A stretch of DNA of 64,000 bases from Streptomyces lunaelactis (GTDB lineage: Bacteria > Actinomycetota > Actinomycetes > Streptomycetales > Streptomycetaceae), in contig NZ_CP026304.1 of NCBI RefSeq assembly GCF_003054555.1, positions 1,054,001 to 1,118,000 on the forward strand, read 5' to 3'. Below, piece after piece: positions 51,160-60,900 of the stretch (its first letter is position 1; each line of letters opens with the position of its first letter). The notes beneath the pieces are model-generated. The model was not told the DNA's origin and did no database searches. It saw nothing but the letters and a program-made list of their open reading frames with translations. A program made the position numbers and the translations under genes.

Positions 51160-54100
51160 CTACAGCGGGGCGGGCCCGCCGGCGTCGGCAGGTGAGAGGG
51201 TCGCGAGGTCGATTTCCAGCATCCGTGCCAGGTCGAGCAGGATGCGGCGCGGGCTGAAGTCACCCTCCGTCTTCGTGAAGGCGGCAATCCTTTCGGAGAG
51301 CAGGCTCGCCAGGCCCGAAAGCAGCGCAGCCGTTCTCTCCGGCTGCTCGGCGAACAGGGGATGGTAGGGCAAGGAGGACTCCAGCTCGTCCGTGAGCATC
51401 ATCTGGTACTCGCCCTCGTTGAACTCCCGGTCCATGAACAGGAAGTGGTCCCGAGCGGCGGCCATGGCCGCCTGGAACAGCGCGTCGGCGTCCGCGCTCG
51501 CACCGCCATCCGCTGACGAGTCCGCAGCGGGCACGACGGCGGGCCTGGCGGCCTTCTGACGCAGGTGCAGTTCCTCGTAACCGCTCCACATGGGGTGGGC
51601 CACGCCCTGGCCGCTGAGGGACAGCTCCGAGAACGGGCCGCGGGCGGAGTCGGGCAGCTGGAGTCCGCCGATCCAGGTGCCGCCGTCGCTCAGGAGCCCG
51701 CCGATCGTCTCGGCGACCGCGGCATGCTCGTGGTTCTTCCAGTCCAGGAGCCAGGAGTCCTTGTCCATCACCACGTCGAACGTCGCGCCGGGATGGGCTT
51801 CGACGAACTCGTCGTACGTCTCCGAGCGGTACTCGATGGAGAGCTCCTTCTGTCCGTCGGAGCCGTGGACGGTCAGCCTGGCCACCCTGCCCGGCACGAT
51901 CTCGGTGGTCTCGACGGTGTACCCGTCCTTCGCGTACGAGACGAGGTTCTCCTGCATCACAAGGACCACGTTGTCGAGGTGCTTCTTGCGCGCAACGTCG
52001 TTCAGACCCGCCGGGTCCACACCTACGAACGTCATCTCGCGGGCGGACGTGGTGAACAGCGGGTGGTGGAAGTCCGAGTTCGCGCCGAGGTAGAGCAGCG
52101 ACTCGCCCTGCAGCCCCTCCCCGGACCTGGTCCACTTGTTGAGCGCCACAAGGGCCGTGTACCTGGACGTGAGCGGCAGGCCCACGACCCACTGCCCAAG
52201 AGCCCGCTCGTTCACCCAGGACGGATGCTCGCCGATCGTGCGAGAGACCTCGTCCGTCCTGGCGCCGTCGTGGAAGAGGTACGCGATGGTCTCGCCGCCG
52301 ATCTTGTGCCGCCGGATCGCGGTCTCGGACGCCCGCTGCTCCAGCTCCGACAGTTCGCGAGCGGGAGGGGGAGGCGGAGGGGGAGCAGGAGCGGTCACCA
52401 ACTGGACGGCGGGGGGCGCGGTCCCGGTCTCGGCCGCGGTCGGGATCTCGGCCTGGATCTCGGTCTCGGTCGGAGGTACGACGGCGGGCTGCGCGGCGCC
52501 ATCGGCCGACGGGAGCGTGACGGTGACGACCACTTGGTGGCGGGTATCCAGGGCGTCGTTCGCGGTGTCCGTTCCGCTCGGCAGGTCATGGCCCTGGCTT
52601 TCCGACCGGATGTCGAAGGCACCCGCCGTGAGGGGGGAGCCGAGGTAGGCCAGATGATCGGTGAGGTGCGCGGAGAAGTGGTCCTCGACGCTGTCCGCGC
52701 GCTCCTTGCCGACCTGCAGCGTCCGTCCGAAGTGCGGTTGCCCCGACACGGAACCGTTGCCGTGCCCGGTGATCGTCACGCTCGGCAGCGCGCGCCCGGC
52801 CTTGGTCCCCACCGCCGTACGGGCGACGTCGGCGGCCATGGTGCCGATGTGGGCGATCTGCTCGGGAGCCGGCCGGGTCTCGCCCTCGCCGAACGGCACA
52901 CTCCGGTTGAACAACGGGACAGGGCTGGGTTGTCCCGGGTGCTGCGGCAGTGACGGCTGGTCGGGCGGCTGCTGTTCGTGAACGGTGCCCGACGGGGCCG
53001 CGGGCATGTTCTCAGCGGGTGACGCGGTTGACGTGGTCGACGCGGGGGACGACTCGGCGGGCAGCCCGGGGGGCGTCGTCCGCGGAGCCGTCGACCCGGG
53101 CGCCGGAGCCTTCACAGGCTCCGTGTTCGCAGCGCTCTGCGAGCTCTGGGCCGGCTCCCGCGGCGCCTCCGTCGGGGTCTCGGTGTCCCGGGGCGGGGCG
53201 GCGGCTTCAGGGGCGGGCTCACTCCCGACGTTCGTGGTCCAGTAGAAGACGTGGCCGGGAACGGTTCTGGGGGTGCCGTACGGGCCCTTGTCGTCCTGGG
53301 TGTGGACGGTGATCCGTACGGGCTGGCGCATCAGGGCCTGGGGGCCGGTGAGCTGGGCCTTGCCGGGGTCCGTGGCCGGCTTGCCGTGCGGGAGGGCGGT
53401 GTCCGGGGTGGGGCGCCCAGGGGTGCCGGGGCGCCGGGTGACCGGGCGAAAACTGTCGTAGGACTGGTCACGGGCGAAGCTGATGCTGCCGGTGCCCAGA
53501 GGGACGGAGACGGTGGGTTGGCTGGTGAGGACCGACAGCTCGATCGGGGAGACATTCCAGTTGTAGGCGTCACTGGCCGCGGTGACGGACTCGTCCTTGA
53601 CGGCAACGCTCAGTTCGTCGTCAGCCGCATCGCGGCTGCTCAGCTCTACGGCGGGGCCAGCAGCCTCCATGGAGAGGGCGAGGGAGGTGCCCGGGATCGG
53701 GTAGGGGGTGCCAGCGTTCTGAAGCTGGTGGAAGACGGCGGGCAGCGACTGGCCCGAGAGCGTGCGACGGATCGCGAACTGCTCCTCCAGGGTGAGGCGT
53801 TGCTCCTGGTTCAGGTCGTGCTCGCGGCGCAGGCGGGGATCGGCCACGAAGGAGTCAACGACCCGGCGTGCCATGGTCGTGAGCGCCTCGGGCAGAGCGA
53901 CGTTCGCAGCCCACCTGGCCCCCTCGGCGCCGAAGGACAGGGCCGCGGAGGAGTACGCCCCGGCCCGGCCGAGCGTTCCGGAGCCCCAAGGGCGGGGGGT
54001 GGCCTGGGCCTGTACGGCGACGTCGTGCAGGACCTTGGTGTTGTCGAAGCCGACCAGGTCGTGGGCTTCGCGCAGGGCGACCTGCCAGTTCTCGTGGCCG

Positions 54101-57100
54101 GCCGGGGGCGCGCCGCGCATCAGACCGAGTTCGATGTCGTCCGGACGGGCGGCGGACGCGGCGGCAGAGGAGTGGTCGGGGACGTCCGCGGCGCGCGGGT
54201 GCGGGGGCGAAGTCACCTTCTCGGTCAGGGATTCCGGGACCCACACGGTGACCCGAGAGGGCGCGGCTACGGGCTCCGGGGGCTTGGGCAGGTTGACGAA
54301 CCGGCCGGTCTCGGTACGCCGGGTGACCGTCACCTCGAGCCGCATATCGGTGCTGAACCGGGCGTTGACGTCACCGAACCCCGACGTCTTGTGCCCGACG
54401 GTCGTGGTCACGCCGGATTCGGCGCCGTTGCCCCGGCTGCCCTCGCCGCCTGCGCGGGGGGCCAGGGCGACGGCGTTCATGTGCGTCAGCGGGGGCATCA
54501 CCGCGGCTCGGAAGGTGGCCTCGGCTCCCAGGGACCACCTGCCCGCAGCCTTGCCCTTGACCGTCTGGGCCGCGCTCACCTCGCGTGTCAGCGGACGGTC
54601 CGAACGCTCGCCGTCGTCGCGCCAGCCGTCCGGGACGCCGCGCACCAGGACCTCGGTGATGGTCCGCCCTGCGCGGGTCTCCTGGACGTGGCGGTCCAGG
54701 ATGCCCGGGCCGAGGAGGGCGTCGAAATTGGCTGCGAGGTTGTCGGGCGAGTAGGTGTCGGCGAACGGCAGCGCGGCGACCGGGACCATGTCGTCGTTGC
54801 GGCCGCGCAGTTGCTCGTCGATCTCCTTGAGAACGGCGTCCGTACCGGGCACGTCCGCCAGCGCGCCGCCCGTGACGCCCTGCTCCAGCAGGGTCGCCCG
54901 GCGCAGCTCGGGCGCGGTACGCGTCTCGGACGGGGTGGGCTGCGTGGACGGGGTGGCCTGCTCGGACACCGTGCCCTGCCCGGGCGCGGTGCCCGCCGGG
55001 CCCGTGGTCGCGGTCGGGGCCGCCTGTTCGGCCTTGAGTCGGGCCACGTCCTCGTCGGACAGCAGGACGAGCACCTTGTGAGTTCGTGGGACCGGCGCGC
55101 CGACGTGCGGCACGCCCTTGGCGTCGGTGACGCGCCCGGCGACGCTGATCTCGGCCATCGCCTCGTACACGTGCCAGGTGTCCTTGTGGCTGACCTTGCG
55201 CGTGGTGCTCGTCTGCTGCTTGAACGTGTCGGCGCCGTCCCACTGGTAGCCGAACTTGCCCCGGGCGCCCCCGCGTACCTGGTAGCTGGTGGTCAGCTCG
55301 CCGGCCGGGGTCTCGGGGAAGCGGCCGGCGTCCGGGCCGAGGTTGCCCTTGAGGGACGCGGACCACTGGTCGGCAAGGGTGGTGGAGCCGCTGGACTTCA
55401 CCTCCAGCTCGAGGGTGCCGTCGCCGGGCAGGGTCTCCTTGTAGGCCAAGTCCCGCAACCGGGTGCGGACGGACAGGCCGACGGTGTCGCGGTTCCGGCC
55501 GGCGCCGACATGCTGGTCGTGGGTGTTGGCCCAACCCGCGTGCGAAGCGGAGACCAGACTGCGCAGCTGTGCCTGCCCGGACAGGGACTCCAGCGCCTTG
55601 CTCAGGTCGGGTACGTCGGGTCCGTCGGAGGCGGCGTCCCGCGCCTCGTACGCACGTCTCAGGGCGATTTCGGCCTCCCGGCCGAATCCGGCCTCGTCGG
55701 CGACATGCAGGACGATGTGCGTCTGCGGCAGCCGGTCGGCCCGGAGGTAGCGGGGCGCCGACGCCGAGGCCTCCGGTCGCCGTACCTCGACGCGCAGCTC
55801 ACCGTTGCCGGCCGGGCGGACGATCTCCTCGCTCCCGTGCGCGGACTGCGTGGCATTCCCGGTCCCCTCCTGATGGGGGCCGACCATGACGCTGTACGTC
55901 ACCGGGTACCCGAACACGTCGGCCTCGCCGCGGTGCTGGAAACCGCGTTTGACCTGCGTGTCGGCCCCGTCGACGATCTGGCGGGCCGGTCCGTACGAGC
56001 CGTCGCCGCCGCCGAGCCCGAAAACCCGCACGGTGTCCAGCGGGTTCAGCGCTCTGCGCACGTTGCCGCTCATGCCGAGGGTGTGCTTGTCACCCCGGGT
56101 GACGGCCTTGTCGGAGGAGTGGGCCCGCGTCACCGTGTTGTTCTCCGTCGCCTCGCTGGGCCCGTGGTGCGTGCCGCCACCGAGGTCGGCTCTTATCACG
56201 GCCTCGTACGTCCGGCCGGGCAGCCCCGGCAGGTGGGAGGCGTCCAGGGTGATGCGGAAGGTGCCGCCGAGGAGCTGGTCGCCGGCGCTGCGCAGGGCGG
56301 AGGGCGAGAGACGTTCGCGCAGGATGCGCTGGTTTTCCATGGCCTGCGGCGTCGTCCTGCCGCCCCCCGGCGGCGGGAGGATGCCGGGGGCCAGTGTGCT
56401 CAGTCGGCCGGTGATGTGCCGTTCCAGCTCCGTCGAGCCAGGGAAGTCGACATAGGCTGTGCGGTGGGCGGTCAGCGGCTCGCGCAGGTCGTGCGGAGCG
56501 TCGGCCCGGACACCCCGGCCGTCCTGCACCTCGACCGGGCGGGGCCGGACGGTGACGACCTCACCGGTCGGCAACGCGGGCGGGTTCTCCTCGTCCCGCA
56601 CGGCCGGCGCGGGCTCCTTGACAGGGCGGACCGCGTACAGGCCGTCCGTACCCGGCGAGAGCTGCTCGTGCAGCACCTCCACCCGGAACCTCACCTTCGT
56701 GGCGATCAGGTCGCCCTTCCTCGTGTGCTCGATGCTGTTCTCCAGCGAGAAGGTCTGCTTGCCCTTCTCCTGGTGCGCCTGGCTGTGGGCGTACGTGTAA
56801 CCGCCGGTGAGGGTCAGCCAAGTGGACTCCTTGGTGTTCGCGTCCTTCCAGACCCGGTGTGCTCCGCCGCCGCTCCCGCCGAAGGACCAGGTGGCGTTGT
56901 CGGTACGGCCGGTGGAGTGCTCCGCCGTCGACTTGGCGCTGAGGGTGTCCTTGCCGGAGACGGTGCCCTCATGGGTCGATCCATCGGGTTCCAGGGTGAG
57001 GCGCAGCCAGGCGTGGCCGCCGTCGGAGAGGTCGAGCCGCTTGGAGGTCAGGCCCCAGCCGGAGGCGTGTTCGTAGCCGTCGAGGACATTCTTCGGGGTC

Positions 57101-57942
57101 AGGAACTCGATGATGGCGTTGTGGGCTGTGCCATCGGGGCGTGCCTCCCGGGGCAGTTGGCCGAAGACCTGGTCACGGACCGCTTCCAGGCCCGTGATGT
57201 CGAGCGGTCTGGAGTCGGCCCGGCCGTCGCGCTCGGTGTTCGCGCCGGCCGTGGTGCCGGTGGTGTCGTCCGGCTCGGGGCGTGCGATCTGTGCCGTCAC
57301 GTCGGCGGCGATCTTCGTGGAGTTCGGCTGGGGCAGGGAGCGGCCGTCCGGGCCGATGACCACGGCCTCGTACCGGAAGGCGGAGACGTACGTGTCGGTC
57401 CGGCCCGTGAGCGTGGTCTTCGCGGCCGTCTCGGTGATGGTCTCCGCCGAGGTGTCCGCCGCGTGCGTGGCGCCGCCCGCCTTGACCGACAAGGACCCGA
57501 TGCCGAGCAGATCGTCGCGGCCGGCGACGGGGCGGACGATGGTGAAGGGCAGGTCGACGCCCGCCTCGGAGGTGGTGAGGGACGTCTTGTCCGGCTCGGG
57601 CCGGTGCCGCGTCTCGGCGGACCGCTCGAAGCCCTTGCCGTCGTTCTCCGGGCTCGTCCCGGCCACGTCCCGTCGCCATGTGTGGGGGTGGGCCGTGAGC
57701 ACGACATCGTGCAGCTTGCCGCCGGCCCGGATCTGGAATCGCCAGCCGCCGTTCACCATCTGGTCGTGCTTGTCACGGAAGTTGGCTTCGCTGAACTCCG
57801 CGTCGAGCTTCTGGACGACCTGGCGCTCGATGCGGTGAGCCGGTGGGAGGGTCTTCTCGACCCGCTCGCGCAGGGCCTGCGGGCCCGGCGCATCGGTGAT
57901 CTTGATGCCGACCAGCGACCGCAGATACCGGCCGCGCAGCAC
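51160..57942 (-). CDS. C-terminal half of a giant WXG100-linked effector
   Basis: A 2,260-codon frame continuing the protein that begins at 63743. From MLRGRYLRSLVGIKITDAPG on, residues 1-1,500 are beta-rich modules with repeated blocks of HTVSGK/VTR-type strands and Thr/Arg-rich linkers. Residues about 1,670-1,810 form an OmpA-like domain (SVPFGEGETRPAP and GHGNGSVSGQPHFGRTLQVG). Residues about 1,940-2,110 look like a Rossmann methyltransferase-type domain (LLYLGANSDFHHPLF, MTFVGVDPA and FDVVMDKDSWLLD), a possible toxic tip, and a 100-residue helical tail ends it. Its own start has no ribosome site, so it is most likely expressed only through the upstream frame. Confidence 0.75.
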   Translation of the reverse strand: MLRGRYLRSLVGIKITDAPGPQALRERVEKTLPPAHRIERQVVQKLDAEFSEANFRDKHDQMVNGGWRFQIRAGGKLHDVVLTAHPHTWRRDVAGTSPENDGKGFERSAETRHRPEPDKTSLTTSEAGVDLPFTIVRPVAGRDDLLGIGSLSVKAGGATHAADTSAETITETAAKTTLTGRTDTYVSAFRYEAVVIGPDGRSLPQPNSTKIAADVTAQIARPEPDDTTGTTAGANTERDGRADSRPLDITGLEAVRDQVFGQLPREARPDGTAHNAIIEFLTPKNVLDGYEHASGWGLTSKRLDLSDGGHAWLRLTLEPDGSTHEGTVSGKDTLSAKSTAEHSTGRTDNATWSFGGSGGGAHRVWKDANTKESTWLTLTGGYTYAHSQAHQEKGKQTFSLENSIEHTRKGDLIATKVRFRVEVLHEQLSPGTDGLYAVRPVKEPAPAVRDEENPPALPTGEVVTVRPRPVEVQDGRGVRADAPHDLREPLTAHRTAYVDFPGSTELERHITGRLSTLAPGILPPPGGGRTTPQAMENQRILRERLSPSALRSAGDQLLGGTFRITLDASHLPGLPGRTYEAVIRADLGGGTHHGPSEATENNTVTRAHSSDKAVTRGDKHTLGMSGNVRRALNPLDTVRVFGLGGGDGSYGPARQIVDGADTQVKRGFQHRGEADVFGYPVTYSVMVGPHQEGTGNATQSAHGSEEIVRPAGNGELRVEVRRPEASASAPRYLRADRLPQTHIVLHVADEAGFGREAEIALRRAYEARDAASDGPDVPDLSKALESLSGQAQLRSLVSASHAGWANTHDQHVGAGRNRDTVGLSVRTRLRDLAYKETLPGDGTLELEVKSSGSTTLADQWSASLKGNLGPDAGRFPETPAGELTTSYQVRGGARGKFGYQWDGADTFKQQTSTTRKVSHKDTWHVYEAMAEISVAGRVTDAKGVPHVGAPVPRTHKVLVLLSDEDVARLKAEQAAPTATTGPAGTAPGQGTVSEQATPSTQPTPSETRTAPELRRATLLEQGVTGGALADVPGTDAVLKEIDEQLRGRNDDMVPVAALPFADTYSPDNLAANFDALLGPGILDRHVQETRAGRTITEVLVRGVPDGWRDDGERSDRPLTREVSAAQTVKGKAAGRWSLGAEATFRAAVMPPLTHMNAVALAPRAGGEGSRGNGAESGVTTTVGHKTSGFGDVNARFSTDMRLEVTVTRRTETGRFVNLPKPPEPVAAPSRVTVWVPESLTEKVTSPPHPRAADVPDHSSAAASAARPDDIELGLMRGAPPAGHENWQVALREAHDLVGFDNTKVLHDVAVQAQATPRPWGSGTLGRAGAYSSAALSFGAEGARWAANVALPEALTTMARRVVDSFVADPRLRREHDLNQEQRLTLEEQFAIRRTLSGQSLPAVFHQLQNAGTPYPIPGTSLALSMEAAGPAVELSSRDAADDELSVAVKDESVTAASDAYNWNVSPIELSVLTSQPTVSVPLGTGSISFARDQSYDSFRPVTRRPGTPGRPTPDTALPHGKPATDPGKAQLTGPQALMRQPVRITVHTQDDKGPYGTPRTVPGHVFYWTTNVGSEPAPEAAAPPRDTETPTEAPREPAQSSQSAANTEPVKAPAPGSTAPRTTPPGLPAESSPASTTSTASPAENMPAAPSGTVHEQQPPDQPSLPQHPGQPSPVPLFNRSVPFGEGETRPAPEQIAHIGTMAADVARTAVGTKAGRALPSVTITGHGNGSVSGQPHFGRTLQVGKERADSVEDHFSAHLTDHLAYLGSPLTAGAFDIRSESQGHDLPSGTDTANDALDTRHQVVVTVTLPSADGAAQPAVVPPTETEIQAEIPTAAETGTAPPAVQLVTAPAPPPPPPPARELSELEQRASETAIRRHKIGGETIAYLFHDGARTDEVSRTIGEHPSWVNERALGQWVVGLPLTSRYTALVALNKWTRSGEGLQGESLLYLGANSDFHHPLFTTSAREMTFVGVDPAGLNDVARKKHLDNVVLVMQENLVSYAKDGYTVETTEIVPGRVARLTVHGSDGQKELSIEYRSETYDEFVEAHPGATFDVVMDKDSWLLDWKNHEHAAVAETIGGLLSDGGTWIGGLQLPDSARGPFSELSLSGQGVAHPMWSGYEELHLRQKAARPAVVPAADSSADGGASADADALFQAAMAAARDHFLFMDREFNEGEYQMMLTDELESSLPYHPLFAEQPERTAALLSGLASLLSERIAAFTKTEGDFSPRRILLDLARMLEIDLATLSPADAGGPAPL

Positions 57943-60900
57943 GGGCGGGGCGGGGTGCGACTCGGCTCCGGGGTGGAGGGGACCTCGGGGTCCGGGAGGT
58001 CAGAGGGCTTGGGAGGCGCGGGTTGGGCGCGGTCGGTGTCGGCCTCGACGACCTTCGGCTCCGGCTCCCGCTCGACGATCGATTCCGGCTCCGGCAGCTT
58101 CGGCTCGGGCGGGGCCGCCTCTGACGAGGGCGCACGTTCGTGTTCGCGTCCGGATTCGGGTCCGCGCTCGGGCGTCTGCTGGTCGTCGGCAGGATCGGGG
58201 GCGACGGTGTCCTTGTCCTTGTCCGCCTCCGTCGCAAGAGTGGGCCCGTTCCGTACGGGGGGCGTGGCGGGGAGGAGTTCCTCGTCGTTCGCGCCCGGTC
58301 GGGAACGGCTCAGCGGCTCGCCGTCCGGCTGGTGCGGCTCCACGATCTTGGACTGATTCTTCGGAGTCCCGTCATGCGACGGTGCCACGGCCGGGGCCAC
58401 CTCCCGCGAGGGTGCCGTCTGCGATGCGGGCGCGGGCTTCTCCTCCGTCGCGTTCGTGGTCCGGACTTCCGGGATGGGCGAATGCGACGAGGTCTCGGCG
58501 GGCACGTTCCTGTCGACGTGGCGGCGCGCGGACGACGCCGCCCGCAATTCGTCCACACCGCGCTTGTCGGGAACCGAGGACGACGGGCGCTCACCCATGG
58601 ACGACGACTCCGGGCGCGGCTCGTCGAAACTCCGTGTATCGGGAATCGCCGACTGCGACGGGGGCTCGTCGGACGACTCCCTACCGGGATGCCCTTGCTC
58701 AAGGGTGTCCGGGTAACGCGTATTCGTCACCTCTGCCTCCGCCGGATCCGGCGGAGGCAGAGTGGAGCCCGCCCCGTGCCCGGGCGGTGGCGAGGGCTGC
58801 CCGGGGTTCGCGGCGGGGGTGGTCGTGCCTTGTGCGGGTGCGGGTGCGGGGGTGTGCGGTTGGGGCTGGTGGGTGCCTTCCACCTGGTCCCAGAACGCCC
58901 GGTAGCCCTCGTAAAGGTCGTTCTCCCCCTGTGTGCGGTTCACCGGGTTCGCCTGGCCGGGGTGGGCCACCTGCGGGTCCGTCCCGTACAGCCGCTCCAT
59001 GATCGGCAGCAACGCCGGCTCGTGCGTCCGCACCCAGTCCGCACCGTTGTTCCGCCGCTGACCGGTGTACGGGTCGGTGCCGGTGTTCGTGCCCAAGTAG
59101 GCGTTGGTCACCTGGGCGAAGTACTCCAACTCGTCCTTGGACGCGTAGTTGTCGACCTCGTTTCCGAGGATGTCCCGGCGCGGGCCGTCGGCCCACTGGG
59201 CATCGGGCCCCTGGTTGTGCTTCGCCAGGTACGCGTCCGAGACTGCCTTCTTGTCCGCATCACTCAGCCCGTGTTGATGGATCGTGTGCGCGAGCTCGTG
59301 CGTCGTCGTCGAGTACCCGTCCGCATATTGCGGCGAAGAGCCCACGCTGGTGTGCTCACCGAGCAGGTTCTCCTCCGTGACGGCGGCCCGCAGGCCACCC
59401 GAACCCCGCACCTCGTCCCAGGACCGGCCGCCACCCGACGCTCCACCGGCCGTGGTGCCCGCAAGGTGCCGGAAGGGATCCAGCGACGTCATCGCCTGGT
59501 CCTTGGGCACCACCACCACCCGCGACCCCCCCTTCAGCAGCCTCGCCGCCACCTCCGGATCCCCCAGCATCCGCCCCACCTGCGCCCGCACCTCATGCTG
59601 CGCCGACACCGGACGATCCACACCCGACGGCACCTGGACCATCAACCGGGCAGCCAGCCCAGCGAATTCCGACGCCGGCACGGCAGCACGCAAGGCGTCC
59701 ACCAACGCCGCATCCGACGCCAGCCGCTCACGATCCGCCGACGACAACATTTCCAACGCCGACGCGCGCTCATCCGCCGACATCCCCGACAACCGCCCCG
59801 CCAGATCCACCACCGGATCACCCGACGGCACGGCAACCGGCGACGCTCCCTGCGGCCGGCCCTGCGACACGGACGACGCACCGCTGTCCGAATGCGCCGA
59901 TGAGTCACTGTCGGAATCGTGGGCCGACTCGGAGGACACCGACTCCGGATCCGACGCCGGATCCGCGAATGGATCGCCCACCACAGAGTCGGTATCCGAC
60001 ACCGGATCCGCGAACGGATCACTCACCAGGGGCGACGCCGACGGAGGCGGTGCCGGATCGTTCTGCCGGGCGGTTCCGGCTGCCGAGGGCTGCGACTCCG
60101 TCTGCTGCTGCGACGCGAAGTGCAGCGCCTGCAGCACCTGGTCGTTGCGCGGATCACGAGCCTGGTCGGCGAGCGTGCGGAAGTACCTGTGCAGCCCGCT
60201 GCCTTCCCGCCGTATCGCGGTGATCGCCCGAGCGATGGTCGCGCCCCGGTCGGACGACGGGGCGACCGAGTATTCGTCCAACTCCCTCCGCAGGCCCTCC
60301 ACCGCGTTCGTCCGCTCCCCGCTCACCCGTGCTTTGAGCTGCTCCACGGCCGAGGTGGCGATGATCGCCGTGGGCACGATCTCGTCACCGTTCTCGTCGT
60401 ACCGGAACGCGTAGCCCGTGGAACCATTGAGCAGCTCCCGGATCTCCGGCCCGTCGCCCAGCACATCGGACACGTCCTCACTGTCCAGCACCGCGGTGAC
60501 CCGCTGCATCTCGTACCGCGACAGCTCCAACCCGCCCTGGGCCGGCGGAAGGGCCCCCAGCACCGACAGTGCCGTGTCCGCCTTCTGGACGCGCTCCCAG
60601 TCACGCGCGAACTCCAGCTCCTGCCCCCATTCGCTCTCCTGAACGATGGCGTCCGTGACCTGCTGGAGATGCGCGGCCACGTCAGGGTCGTGTGCGTCGT
60701 ACGGTGTGTGCTTGGTCAGTGCGGAGAAGAACGGCCGGCCGAGCAACTGCACCAGATTGTTGGTGTTGGCGCCCTCCAGAACCGCGGGCAGCGAACCGCG
60801 CTGGTAGACCTGCCGGAACACGTCCTGCGGCAGGCGCCCCCCGTCGACCACCATGACCTCGCCGGGTCCCATGGTGGCGATGTGCTCCCTCAGGCCCGGA

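Noticed and set aside
57940..57970. Programmed frameshift in the giant gene
   Set aside because: The C-rich run is not a known slippery heptamer arrangement, and no downstream structure was evident by eye; a sequencing or mutational indel is the simpler explanation.
53251..58356. Plus-strand open frame of 1,701 codons opposite the giant effector gene
   Set aside because: It is the antisense of a high-GC coding region, is rich in Gly/Arg/Val without recognisable domains, and the minus strand shows clear protein motifs.
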